DNA of 64,000 nucleotides from a virus: positions 33,705-97,704 of the IMG/VR virus record IMGVR_UViG_3300009164_000047; one strand, written 5' to 3'. Below, piece after piece: positions 9,605-17,426 of the stretch (its first letter is position 1; each line of letters starts with the position of its first letter). The notes beneath the pieces were generated by a model, which was given only the letters and a program-made list of their open reading frames with translations, did no database searches and was not told the origin of the DNA. The position numbers and the translations under genes are program-made.

Positions 9605-10407
9605 GTAGGGGTGCGTTACTTTTTGCCTTCAATACTGACACAGTAGATTATTTTAGTATGGCTGTGTACACGGCTAAACGCATCAATCATTTTTTAAACT
9701 TACCAGTAACCGTAATCACTGATAATATTGATAACGGACTCAATAATGATTATCAATTTGATAATATAATATACACTACTAGCGACCATACAAATTTTAA
9801 AGACAATAAAGTTTGGTTGAACAAGGGTAGATATCAAGCATTTGAAGATAGTCCTTACGATGAAACATTATTACTAGACACTGACTATATTGTCAATTCT
9901 GATAGATTGCTATCATTGTTTTCCTACTATGATGATTTTTGCTGCCACAACTCAACCAATTATATAATGAACTCAAATGAAACACAAGAGACTATTGGTA
10001 AGCATGGCTTTAATTCATTGTGGGCAACAGTCATGTTATTCAAAAAGTCTGAAAGAGTTCATCAAATCTTCGAATGTATGAAAATGATACAAGATAATTA
10101 TGACCACTATGTAAAACTATATGGTATGTATAAAACAATGTATCGTAATGATTATTCATTGGGTATAGCACAGCATATTGTTAATGGACATGTTGATGTT
10201 GTATCTGATTATATACCATGGGACCTACAGCATGTTGGTAAAAACATATTAGTTAAGAAGAACACCGATGCATTATTCAACACTTCATACAATATATCAT
10301 ATAAACTAGATGAGCCTGACAATCAAAAGAATGAATACATCATAGTTAAAGATTTTGATTTTCATATGCTTGACAAGGATAATTTCATGGAGATTATTAA
10401 TGAATAA
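9601..10407 (+). CDS. Glycosyltransferase-like protein A (GT-A type, DxD)
   Basis: 268 aa. The N-terminus (GALLFAFNTDTVDYFSMAVYTAKRINHFLNLPVTVITD) has the Rossmann-like start of GT-A glycosyltransferases. LLLDTDYIV carries a DxD motif (D93-T-D95) expected to bind a nucleotide-sugar with a metal ion. It is a paralogue of the next gene: YQAFEDSPYDETLLLDTD here against WQVYEASPYEHTIKLEAD there. It overlaps both neighbours by a few bases, so it is translated in a coupled operon. Sugar and acceptor are unknown; virion or host-surface glycans are the likely targets by context. Confidence 0.65.
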   Translation: MSRGALLFAFNTDTVDYFSMAVYTAKRINHFLNLPVTVITDNIDNGLNNDYQFDNIIYTTSDHTNFKDNKVWLNKGRYQAFEDSPYDETLLLDTDYIVNSDRLLSLFSYYDDFCCHNSTNYIMNSNETQETIGKHGFNSLWATVMLFKKSERVHQIFECMKMIQDNYDHYVKLYGMYKTMYRNDYSLGIAQHIVNGHVDVVSDYIPWDLQHVGKNILVKKNTDALFNTSYNISYKLDEPDNQKNEYIIVKDFDFHMLDKDNFMEIINE

Positions 10408-11167
10408 GAAGGGCTTTGTGATTATGGCACAAAATACAAAGTCAGTAAACTATGTAAAATGTGCAAACGTACTATCTGATAGTATTTTAAGAGTTATGCC
10501 AGATGCTAATGTAACCATTATAACTGATAAGATGTTGCCTTACGGAGACCTAGCACCCAAGAGTACTTGGAAGTTAATCAATGATTGGCAAGTATATGAA
10601 GCTAGTCCATATGAACATACTATTAAATTAGAAGCAGACATGATTATCCCATCTAATATAGACTATTGGTGGGGAATCTTGGCACTGAAAGATGTTGTGG
10701 TGTGCAATACTATTCGTAACTTCAAGGGTAACATATCTGATATTAAGTTCTATCGTAAATTCATATATGATAATGAATTACCTGATGTTTATAATGCTAT
10801 TACTTATTTTAAAAAGAGTGAATTTGCAAAAGATTTCTTTGATACTGTTAGAACTATCTTTGAAAATTGGGAAGAATGCAAGAAAATATTAAAATGTAAT
10901 ATAGACGAACCTGCAACAACAGATTGGGTATATGCGTTAGCCTGTCACATACATGGAGTAGAGAACACTACTATTCCTGCATTTACTGACATGAGTATGG
11001 TACACATGAAACAGCACATTAATGATTTGTCAACAGAAGATTGGACAAATGAACTAGTATGTGAAATATTACCACATTGTTTGCGTGTTAATACATTTGT
11101 ACAAAGTTATCCATTTCACTATCATGTAAAAAAGTTTTCAAGTATAATAGAGAAGTCTTATGGTTGA
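10400..11167 (+). CDS. Glycosyltransferase-like protein B, paralogue of A
   Basis: 255 aa from the ATG at 10400, which overlaps the stop of the previous gene (ATGAATAA); a longer frame from 10355 adds 15 residues of unlike composition and is rejected. GT-A-like elements: GFVIMAQNTKSVNYVKCANVLSDSI, VTIITDKM, and IKLEADMII in the DxD position (E78-A-D80, so the first Asp is Glu). The SPY(E/D)xT block shared with the preceding gene shows a tandem duplication. It may have altered activity or act as a partner of A. Confidence 0.6.
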   Translation: MNKKGFVIMAQNTKSVNYVKCANVLSDSILRVMPDANVTIITDKMLPYGDLAPKSTWKLINDWQVYEASPYEHTIKLEADMIIPSNIDYWWGILALKDVVVCNTIRNFKGNISDIKFYRKFIYDNELPDVYNAITYFKKSEFAKDFFDTVRTIFENWEECKKILKCNIDEPATTDWVYALACHIHGVENTTIPAFTDMSMVHMKQHINDLSTEDWTNELVCEILPHCLRVNTFVQSYPFHYHVKKFSSIIEKSYG

Positions 11168-11447
11168 GTTTAGACTATATCACGACAATGGAAAGTTTAT
11201 ACGTTATTCGTGTGAAGAATTAGACGGAGAATATATTGTTGTAAATGCAGAGACTTATGCCTTAGGTGATCCGCATGTACAAGTAATAGAAGGTAAGATT
11301 GAACCGCTATCTTTTGGTATGGAGTTATATAAATTAACTAAAAATAAAAAAGGTACAATATGCCCAGTAGAAGATATAGCAATTGTAGTAGATAAATCCT
11401 ACAAAGGTAAGACAAACAAATATTCATATGAACAAATTAAAAATTGA
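11160..11447 (+). CDS. Hypothetical protein (95 aa) of the modification cassette
   Basis: The ATG at 11160 overlaps the previous stop, and its own stop overlaps the next start at 11428. The sequence is mixed beta/alpha (VEFRLYHDNGKFIRYSCEEL, YIVVNAETYALGDPHVQVIEG) without membrane segment or known motif. Position between GT-like genes suggests an accessory role in the same pathway; I do not recognise the family. Confidence 0.6.
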   Translation: MVEFRLYHDNGKFIRYSCEELDGEYIVVNAETYALGDPHVQVIEGKIEPLSFGMELYKLTKNKKGTICPVEDIAIVVDKSYKGKTNKYSYEQIKN

Positions 11448-12375
11448 TATAGCAGATTTAGATTGTATCTACCTTAGTTACGATGAACCACAGAAAGAAG
11501 AATTCTGGGTTAAGATAAAGAACATGATACCCTGGGCACGTAGAGTAGACGGTGTCAAGGGTAGCGATGCCGCACACAAGGCAGCTGCCGAAGCAAGCGA
11601 TACTGAACGTTTCATATTGATTGACGGTGACAACATGCCTAACATGGAGTTCTTTAATCTTACATTAGACTTTACTGATAAAGACGAAGACTTCCAACAT
11701 GCACAATATCGTTGGAGAGCTATCAATGCTATTAACGGATTGCGCTATGGTAACGGCGGCATGAGTAGTTGGACTAAAGAATATGTAATGAACATGCGTA
11801 CACATGAAGCAAGTGATGGCAACGACACACATACGATTGACTTTTGTTTAGACTATAATAACAGTTTGTATTGGAGTATGTATGATTGCTACTCAACTAC
11901 ATGTCCTAACTATACACCATTTCAAGCATGGCGTGCTGGATTTCGAGAAGGCGTTAAGATGTGTTTAGTTAATGGTAAAAAACCAGACATAGAAGATTTC
12001 AAACGCAGTGTCCCCGGACGTAACTTTAACAATTTAACTATCTGGCATAACGTCGGACTAGATGCAGAGAATGGTGATTGGGCTATATATGGTGCAAGAT
12101 ATGGTACTTACATGACAATGTTAGAACACTGGAATGCAAAAGATGTTCAATGGTTTGATAATCTAACTAGAATATGGGGACATATAAACGATGTAAACCC
12201 TATAAAGAATGCAGAAAGCATTGGTGAACAACTAAGAGATAAACTAGGACTACCTATATGCACAATGAGTGCTGAACAAAGCAAGTTCTTTAAACGACAT
12301 TATAACAGTGACAAACACAATCTAGGTCCTCTAGTGCGTGAGATAGATATAATCAGAAAAATAGAAGGCTGGTAA
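11428..12375 (+). CDS. GT-A-like protein with DGDN motif (315 aa)
   Basis: Core motifs: RRVDGVKGSDAAHKAAAEAS (residues about 38-57), FILIDGDNMP (a DxD-like metal site), INAINGLRYGNGGMSSW and FQAWRAGFREGVKM. The same motif order recurs in the C-terminal third of the 779-aa protein two genes downstream, so the two share a domain of about 200 residues. Here the putative DxD is intact. The composition is rich in Trp and Tyr and has no signal peptide. Predicted to be a cytoplasmic glycosyltransferase or a related nucleotide-sugar-using enzyme; substrate unknown. Confidence 0.6.
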   Translation: MNKLKIDIADLDCIYLSYDEPQKEEFWVKIKNMIPWARRVDGVKGSDAAHKAAAEASDTERFILIDGDNMPNMEFFNLTLDFTDKDEDFQHAQYRWRAINAINGLRYGNGGMSSWTKEYVMNMRTHEASDGNDTHTIDFCLDYNNSLYWSMYDCYSTTCPNYTPFQAWRAGFREGVKMCLVNGKKPDIEDFKRSVPGRNFNNLTIWHNVGLDAENGDWAIYGARYGTYMTMLEHWNAKDVQWFDNLTRIWGHINDVNPIKNAESIGEQLRDKLGLPICTMSAEQSKFFKRHYNSDKHNLGPLVREIDIIRKIEGW

Positions 12376-12376
12376 T

Positions 12377-13792
12377 ATGACAGACGAAGAAAAATATGCA
12401 AAGCATATTACAAAAACACGTGACGAGTTGAATGAAGTTAGTCCTAGCTATTGTGTAGCTAAGTGGAAACAAGTCACCATGCATTTGCAGAATGGACATA
12501 CACATAGCTGTCATCACCCACGCACACACTTAGTTCCTGTAGAAGAATTAAAACAGAATTACAAAGCACTTCACAATACTTCATACAAGAAACAACAACG
12601 TAAATTGATGTTAGAAGGTGTGCGTCCAAGTGAATGTGATTATTGCTGGCGTGCAGAAGATGCAGGTAATATTAGTGACAGAACATACAAAAGTGCTGAC
12701 CACTCTTGGGCATATGGTCACTTAAAAGAACTACCTAAATTAGAATGGGACGCTGATATAGACCCTAGTTACGTTGAGATTAGTTTTAGTAGCGTATGTA
12801 ATTTTAAATGTAGCTATTGCAGTCCAAACATCAGTAGTCAATGGATGGAAGAAATTGAAAGATATGGTGCTTATCCAACAAGCAATAAGTTCAACAATCT
12901 ACAATGGTTTCAACAGAATGACCAGATACCTATACCTAACAACCAAGACAATCCATATGTAGATGCGTTCTGGAAATGGTGGCCTACTATGTATACAGAA
13001 CTAAAGCAATTTAGAATTACTGGTGGTGAGCCTTTACTAAGTAAAAACACATTTAGGGTACTTGATTATATCATTGAGAACCCTGCAAATATACATTTAA
13101 CATTTAGCGTAAACACGAACATGAATGTACCTGATGAATTATACAATAAGTTTATTGAAAAGTTAAAAATAATTCAGGAGCAGGGTAAGATTGGGAGTTT
13201 ACAAATCTTTACAAGTGCAGAAGCACATGGAGCACAAGCAGAATATATACGTAACGGTATGAATTACGAACAATGGTTAAAGAATTTGCATCGTATGATT
13301 AATGAAGTACCTAGAGTAGCAATTACAATTATGAGTACTTACAATATTCTAAGCATTCCTAGCTACCGGCAGTTCTTGCAGGATATGCTTGACATTAGAT
13401 TACAGTATAGAGACATTGCATACAAAAATAACAGAAATCCTGTGACAATAGATATGCCTTATCTACGTCACCCATCTCATCAAGCAAGTTTCATTATACC
13501 AGAATATTTGTTACATTATGTAGAAGAACAAATTAAATTTATGGAAGCACATCCCGAGCCTAGCACGCCTGGACAAGAATATACAGGCTTTTATGAAAAT
13601 GAAATATATAAGTTGCGTAGAATTTACAATATTATCAAAGCAGAGATTGATTCCGGTAATGATAACACCACTAATCGTAAAGATTTTGTATCGTTTGTAG
13701 ATGAACACGACCGTAGACGCGGTACTAATTTCTTAGAAACATATCCCCAACTAACACAGATGTACACCGAATGGAAAAATTTATTGACATAA
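12377..13792 (+). CDS. Radical SAM enzyme, twitch-domain type
   Basis: 471 aa. The [4Fe-4S]-SAM motif CNFKCSYC (C141, C145, C148) is followed by the SAM-binding RITGGEPLL (GGEP at 216-219). The N-terminal extension has CDYCW (C87, C90), C26 and C45, in the pattern of phage-encoded 'twitch domain-containing radical SAM' proteins. No cysteines occur in the last 100 residues, so there is no SPASM domain. It starts one base after the previous stop and overlaps the 779-aa repeat protein by 22 bp, suggesting joint function. Radical SAM enzymes of this type act on peptides, sugars or nucleotides; the substrate here is unknown. Confidence 0.8.
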   Translation: MTDEEKYAKHITKTRDELNEVSPSYCVAKWKQVTMHLQNGHTHSCHHPRTHLVPVEELKQNYKALHNTSYKKQQRKLMLEGVRPSECDYCWRAEDAGNISDRTYKSADHSWAYGHLKELPKLEWDADIDPSYVEISFSSVCNFKCSYCSPNISSQWMEEIERYGAYPTSNKFNNLQWFQQNDQIPIPNNQDNPYVDAFWKWWPTMYTELKQFRITGGEPLLSKNTFRVLDYIIENPANIHLTFSVNTNMNVPDELYNKFIEKLKIIQEQGKIGSLQIFTSAEAHGAQAEYIRNGMNYEQWLKNLHRMINEVPRVAITIMSTYNILSIPSYRQFLQDMLDIRLQYRDIAYKNNRNPVTIDMPYLRHPSHQASFIIPEYLLHYVEEQIKFMEAHPEPSTPGQEYTGFYENEIYKLRRIYNIIKAEIDSGNDNTTNRKDFVSFVDEHDRRRGTNFLETYPQLTQMYTEWKNLLT

Positions 13793-16110
13793 AGCGCCGC
13801 AAAGAATTGTTTGACCAGGGGTACTGGGAAGTACCTGATGGATTGAATACTGCTATGTTTGATTTTAAATGGCGTCCTGATCCTATGGATAGACCTTATA
13901 TACATCAATTTGGCACACAATGGCAAAAGACGGGAGGTCCACGTTTTGTAATACCGGAGAATGAAGGTATAAAGTATCAAGACTGTCAAATAGCAATAAA
14001 AAATTCTGACCATAACAATCGTTGCTGGAGACCAATATTAGCTAACTGTACAATTGACTTTAGCTGGCACCCAGATGATACTGAGCCGCCATACATATAT
14101 GTCTTTTATAATCAATGGCATGATTCACCTACGTATCAATATCGTGTGCCGGGTGCTACTGATAAAAAATATATTACAAATCTTAGAGCGTATCTACTAC
14201 CGGAGAAAGAATACTGGGAAGTGCCGGATGACATTGATGAAAGTAAGTTTGATTTTAGTTGGAGACCAAACCCAGAAGAACCTCCCATGATTCATCAGTT
14301 TGGCACACAGTGGCAAAAGACGGGCGGTCCTAGATATATGATTGAAGGTGCAACAGAAACAAAATATGTTGACACACTAAAAGCAATTAAATTACCACAG
14401 ATGCGTAATTGGCGAATACTAGAAGAAATAGAAACAGATAAGTTTGACTTTAGTTGGCATCCAGACAATACAGAGCCACCTATGATGTATGAGTTTGGTA
14501 CACAGTGGCAAATAGCTGGTGGACCTATCTATGTAACAAAAGGTAGCACCCAAACGAAATATTGCGGTGATCAAATTGCTATTCGCATATCAATAGAAGA
14601 TAGATGCTATAGACCATTAGTATCTAATTTACAGTTTGATTATAGCTGGCATCCCGATCCTAATGAGCCTCCATACATATATGTATTCGGTAATCAATGG
14701 TATGATGCAGAAGTAATGCCCACACTATTATATCGTGTAAAAGATGCAACAGAAAAGAAATACGTAACAAATGTCAAAGCTAAGTTAACTGAAAAGATGG
14801 ATAACTGGGTTACTCCCGATGATGTAGATTTCACTGTATTTGATTATAGCTGGTGCCCACATCCCGGTGAGCCACCACTAATACATCAGTTTGGTACACA
14901 ATGGCAACGCAGTGGCGGACCTGCATACATAGCAAAAGATGCTAATGGTATAAAGTATGAAGATGTAATCAAATCAATTAAGAAACCTAATATACGCAAT
15001 TGGCGAATCATTGAACCTATCGACAAAGATACATTTGACTTTAGTTGGCATCCTGATGCTACAGAAGAAAACTACAATCATGTATTTGGAACTAAGTTTC
15101 ATACACCTGAGATATTACCCGCATTAATGTATCGTGGACATGATGATGCTAGAAACAATAAGTATAGCAATGACCTACAAGCAGATTTGCAGATAGAAAA
15201 GGTTATCTATGAGGACAGTATCTTTGATGCATGTAAGGATCACAAGTTCTCTACTGCATACGCACATTTTATTAAGAGTACAAATAGTAACTACCTACAT
15301 GAGTTGATTAAGGCTGATAATGTAAGTGTACATTTGTTTCCTAGTGAAGCAATTGTCCCAAAAGATGCAGTACAATACATGTACGACAAATTATCAGATT
15401 ATGATTATGTAGTTGAACATAACTTTGACGAAACAATAAAACCATTAGATGTTATATTCTTTAGCAACGGAGAAGCATGTGCGGAAGAAAACTATGAGCA
15501 TTTGTTATCACTTGGTATATTGAATAGAATCATACGTATTGACGGTGTTAAAGGTCGTGTAGCAAGTCAACATGCGGCTGCCAATGCCAGTAATACACCT
15601 TGGTATTTTTTAGTCAATGCTAAACTAAAAGTCAGAGAAAACTTTGACTTTAATTGGCAACCTAACATACACAAATCACGCAGACATTATATCTTTACTG
15701 CTACTAATCCAATAAACAAATTAGAGTATGGACATCAAGCTATTGTTGCAAACAATAAGAAACTTACACTGAATACAGTTGTTCGTGGATTAGACTACAC
15801 TATGGATAGCAAGACAGAAGTATTGTCGGTTAATTCTGGTGTTAGTACATTCAATTCTAGTCCATGGGATACATGGCGCACCGCATTCAGAGAAGTTATT
15901 AAATTGAAACACTATACTGATGTTGATTCAAAACGTAGACTAGATGCTTGGTTGACTATTAAAAATGGGTTGTTTGGTGATTACAGTATTAAGGGTGCAA
16001 CTGATGCTGTTAAATATTATGAGGAAGTTGATGGTGCTATGGATAAACTTATGTTATCCTACGATTGGGAATGGTTAGAACAGAGATATTACAAATGTTT
16101 AAAAAATTAG
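13771..16110 (+). CDS. Trp-rich seven-repeat protein with C-terminal GT-like domain (779 aa)
   Basis: Residues about 16-480 contain seven imperfect repeats of about 60-70 aa. Each has the core FDFSWHPDxxEPPYIYxFGTQW, then a Gly-Gly-Pro or similar turn and a KY...K end. From about residue 560 onward the sequence (LDVIFFSNGEACAEENY, RIDGVKGRVASQHAAANAS, NPINKLEYGHQAIV, DTWRTAFREVIKL) is homologous to the 315-aa protein encoded at 11428-12375. The DGDN of that protein is replaced by VNAKL, so the catalytic site is probably dead. The GT-like domain itself contains FDFNWQPN, the repeat core. Probable scaffold, acceptor or lectin-like component of the cassette; function not established. Confidence 0.65.
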   Translation: MEKFIDIKRRKELFDQGYWEVPDGLNTAMFDFKWRPDPMDRPYIHQFGTQWQKTGGPRFVIPENEGIKYQDCQIAIKNSDHNNRCWRPILANCTIDFSWHPDDTEPPYIYVFYNQWHDSPTYQYRVPGATDKKYITNLRAYLLPEKEYWEVPDDIDESKFDFSWRPNPEEPPMIHQFGTQWQKTGGPRYMIEGATETKYVDTLKAIKLPQMRNWRILEEIETDKFDFSWHPDNTEPPMMYEFGTQWQIAGGPIYVTKGSTQTKYCGDQIAIRISIEDRCYRPLVSNLQFDYSWHPDPNEPPYIYVFGNQWYDAEVMPTLLYRVKDATEKKYVTNVKAKLTEKMDNWVTPDDVDFTVFDYSWCPHPGEPPLIHQFGTQWQRSGGPAYIAKDANGIKYEDVIKSIKKPNIRNWRIIEPIDKDTFDFSWHPDATEENYNHVFGTKFHTPEILPALMYRGHDDARNNKYSNDLQADLQIEKVIYEDSIFDACKDHKFSTAYAHFIKSTNSNYLHELIKADNVSVHLFPSEAIVPKDAVQYMYDKLSDYDYVVEHNFDETIKPLDVIFFSNGEACAEENYEHLLSLGILNRIIRIDGVKGRVASQHAAANASNTPWYFLVNAKLKVRENFDFNWQPNIHKSRRHYIFTATNPINKLEYGHQAIVANNKKLTLNTVVRGLDYTMDSKTEVLSVNSGVSTFNSSPWDTWRTAFREVIKLKHYTDVDSKRRLDAWLTIKNGLFGDYSIKGATDAVKYYEEVDGAMDKLMLSYDWEWLEQRYYKCLKN
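13810..15205 (+). repeat. Seven in-frame repeats of about 60-70 codons
   Basis: The repeat cores (FDFKW, FDFSW or FDYSW followed by PYIH, PYIY, PMIH or similar and then FGTQW or FGNQW) begin near 13858, 14056, 14251, 14449, 14635, 14839 and 15037. Spacing is about 190-200 bp. Nucleotide divergence between copies is substantial, so the expansion is old compared with the fibre repeats at 26.8-28.7 kb. Confidence 0.75.
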
Positions 16111-16649
16111 ATTTTACATTGGATATTGATTTTGATAGAATAAAAAATGACCAAATGATGGAATCATATGGTGATACATTTTTTAGTTATCCATTAAAAG
16201 ATGTAGAATACTTCAATGATATATTGTCACGCAGTATCAAATTAAATCTACAACCATACGCCATAAACTATACTGAAATATCAAAAGAAGGCGCAGGCCC
16301 ACATTCTGATGGTCCCATCGTTGCACTTAATTATTACCTTAAAACAAATGGTGAAGCTACACTGTTCTGGGAACCAAAAGTATCTAACATAAAAGTATTA
16401 CCTCCTATTCAGGGTCTAGATGGCGGTCCTATTAATTACAATACGTCTGTAGTTGGGTTTGAATCTAGTGAATTAAAATTGAGCAATTATTTTGTAGCCA
16501 AACCAAATGATGCGTATTTAATTGATGCATCATTTATACATTCAATTATAAAAAGAGACCATACTATTGTTCGCAGATTTATTAGATTTTTTTGGGAAAA
16601 TGCTACATTCGATGAAGTATTAAATAGCATTGAAATACTACCAAAATAG
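16095..16649 (+). CDS. 2OG-Fe(II) oxygenase-like protein (prolyl-hydroxylase type)
   Basis: 184 aa from the ATG at 16095; an in-frame TTG at 16065 lies deep in the preceding gene. The double-stranded beta-helix signature is visible: HSD (H70, D72), distal H149 in DASFIHSI, and R160/R161 downstream for 2-oxoglutarate. The gene overlaps the repeat protein by 16 bp. Such enzymes hydroxylate protein side chains or nucleic acids; T4-like phages of marine bacteria often carry them. The cassette context suggests hydroxylation before glycosylation, but that is inference. Confidence 0.7.
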   Translation: MFKKLDFTLDIDFDRIKNDQMMESYGDTFFSYPLKDVEYFNDILSRSIKLNLQPYAINYTEISKEGAGPHSDGPIVALNYYLKTNGEATLFWEPKVSNIKVLPPIQGLDGGPINYNTSVVGFESSELKLSNYFVAKPNDAYLIDASFIHSIIKRDHTIVRRFIRFFWENATFDEVLNSIEILPK

Positions 16650-16678
16650 TTGACCATAACTAAATACTATGATACAAT
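16650..16678 (+). promoter_or_regulatory. Sigma70-type promoter TTGACC-17-TACAAT with overlapping late-like element
   Basis: The -35 TTGACC (16650-16655), a 17-nt spacer and an extended -10 TGA-TACAAT (16673-16678). The spacer contains ACTAAATACTAT (16659-16670), one base off the T4 late consensus in its ATAAATA core. It would serve two small genes and the tmRNA downstream, giving both early and late expression. Confidence 0.6.
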
Positions 16679-16688
16679 AGGAACTGTT

Positions 16689-16838
16689 ATGGAACTAATA
16701 CGATACAGAGATGCGGGTATGAATACATATACTTGGTTTTATGTAAATGAAAAGAAACATTGTATTAGTCCTTTTTTTGATAGTGAGCAAGAAGCCAAAG
16801 ACTGGTTTGAAAAAGTCTTTGACGAAATACAAGAGTAA
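16689..16838 (+). CDS. Small hypothetical protein (49 aa)
   Basis: ATG at 16689, 10 nt after a -10 hexamer. An upstream TTG at 16650 would lie in the promoter and is rejected. The sequence resembles a compact alpha/beta protein (MELIRYRDAGMNTYTWFYVN, then an acidic helix EAKDWFEKVFDEIQE). AGGA precedes the ATG, but the predicted start site would exclude it. Unknown function. Confidence 0.55.
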   Translation: MELIRYRDAGMNTYTWFYVNEKKHCISPFFDSEQEAKDWFEKVFDEIQE

Positions 16839-16844
16839 GGTTTT

Positions 16845-16946
16845 ATGTTTGAAAATTGGCATTGGGTTTATATGTGGGGCATTTTAGTTGTAGCCAACTA
16901 TATGTTCTGGATAGTAAAAAGTCTTTTTGACAACGTGAAAGAGTAA
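16845..16946 (+). CDS. Very small membrane protein (33 aa)
   Basis: ATG at 16845 with Shine-Dalgarno AAGG overlapping the preceding stop. The peptide is one hydrophobic helix (GILVVANYMFWIVKSLF) flanked by an aromatic N-terminus and a charged C-terminus. Its stop codon lies directly before the acceptor piece of the tmRNA, so it is co-transcribed with it. Too short for the usual gene caller cut-off; support is the RBS and tight spacing. Confidence 0.5.
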   Translation: MFENWHWVYMWGILVVANYMFWIVKSLFDNVKE

Positions 16947-16949
16947 GTT

Positions 16950-17013
16950 ATTGCTGTATGAAGCAAAGAGAAAAGTGTTCTGGACGGGGGTGCGAATCCC
17001 CCCAGGTCCACCA
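16950..17013 (+). ncRNA. tmRNA acceptor piece
   Basis: Contains one P2 strand, the T arm with loop TGCGAAT, the 3' acceptor strand and CCA. The 5' end is approximate. It resembles a tRNA 3' half, but no D or anticodon arm precedes it. Confidence 0.85.
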
Positions 17014-17024
17014 TAAGGAAGTTT

Positions 17025-17195
17025 GTGAAAAGTAAAAGTAAGTTCAGTCGTTTTAATCTTAAAGGCAACATTATGTGGTGCCTAAATTTGCGTAACGGAT
17101 GGGTAAGAATTTACAACACTATAATTCGTTGGAATACCGATTGGACAACTAATTATAGATACTTTTCAATAGAACAAATAAAAGTTTCTTTATGA
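17025..17195 (+). CDS. Small ORF (56 aa) inside the tmRNA intervening segment
   Basis: The frame opens with GTG at 17025, 5 nt after AAGGA (17015-17019), which begins directly behind the encoded CCA. An internal ATG at 17073 would give 40 aa. The stop TGA (17193-17195) ends one base before the 5' acceptor strand of the coding piece. The product is basic and aromatic (WCLNLRNGWVRIYNTIIRWN, then FSIEQIKVSL). If real, the fragment removed during tmRNA maturation is itself a mini-mRNA. Unknown function; the RBS and the fit to the segment are the only support. Confidence 0.45.
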   Translation: MKSKSKFSRFNLKGNIMWCLNLRNGWVRIYNTIIRWNTDWTTNYRYFSIEQIKVSL

Positions 17196-17196
17196 T

Positions 17197-17357
17197 GGGC
17201 CTGCATAGTTTCGACAGGGCAAGTAGTAACAGAGTGGACAGCACGGTAGGCGATGACCGTTAATCAAGCAAAAAAAGTAAACGCAAACGACTCACAGTTC
17301 GCATTAGCAGCCTAAACACTGCTTAGGGTAAGACATACCTCGTAACAGAAAATCAGA
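17197..17357 (+). ncRNA. tmRNA coding piece with tag ANDSQFALAA
   Basis: Begins with GGGCCTG and the conserved TTTCGACAGG of the D-loop region. A pseudoknot-1 stem candidate is ACGGT (17243-17247)/ACCGT (17256-17260). The resume codon GCA at 17283 starts GCA AAC GAC TCA CAG TTC GCA TTA GCA GCC TAA. The ALAA end is the typical ClpXP/ClpAP degradation signal. The 3' end before the terminator hairpin is approximate. Confidence 0.88.
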
Positions 17358-17379
17358 AAAGGCTCTTAGGAGCCTTTTT
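17358..17379 (+). terminator. Rho-independent terminator after tmRNA
   Basis: Stem GGCTC (17361-17365)/GAGCC (17370-17374), loop TTAG, extended by A-T pairs and followed by TTTTT. Confidence 0.85.
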
Positions 17380-17397
17380 CTTTGGCATAATTTTTCT

Positions 17398-17405
17398 AAT
17401 AAATA
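17398..17405 (+). promoter_or_regulatory. Late promoter element AATAAATA
   Basis: AATAAATACTAT, 21 nt upstream of the ATG at 17427; the leader holds Shine-Dalgarno AGGA (17417-17420). Confidence 0.55.
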
Positions 17406-17426
17406 CTATATTAAATAGGATAAATT

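Larger units (their letters stand above)
16950..17357 (+). ncRNA. ssrA: Circularly permuted (two-piece) tmRNA gene
   Basis: The tRNA-like 3' half comes first and the 5' half with the tag frame follows. Acceptor strands GGGCCTG (17197-17203) and CAGGTCC (17003-17009) pair over 7 bp with one G-U and are followed by A plus an encoded CCA (17011-17013). The T arm is GGGGG-TGCGAAT-CCCCC (16986-17002). A distal P2 pairing joins TGCTGT (16952-16957) with ACAGCA (17238-17243). The tag ANDSQFALAA ends at TAA 17313-17315. Permuted tmRNAs are known in alphaproteobacteria, cyanobacteria, some betaproteobacteria and the methylophage Melnitz. Role: rescue of stalled ribosomes and tagging of products for proteolysis. 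Confidence 0.92.

Noticed and set aside
10355-10400. Upstream start adding 15 residues to glycosyltransferase B
   Set aside because: The extension is a frame-shifted reading of gene A; the ATGAATAA overlap at 10400 gives the expected GT-A start.
12377-13792. Radical SAM gene as PqqE partner of the pqqA peptide
   Set aside because: It lacks the C-terminal cysteine-rich SPASM region of PqqE, has a different N-terminal CxxC extension and is 7.5 kb away in another cassette.
16839-16950. Glutamine riboswitch controlling the tmRNA, as reported for phage Melnitz
   Set aside because: I looked for the conserved glnA/downstream-peptide core before the acceptor piece and found none; the upstream region codes for small proteins.
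16983-17013. Possible tRNA 3' half ending in CCA
   Set aside because: No D arm or anticodon arm lies upstream; the acceptor strand pairs instead with 17197-17203, so this is the tmRNA acceptor piece.
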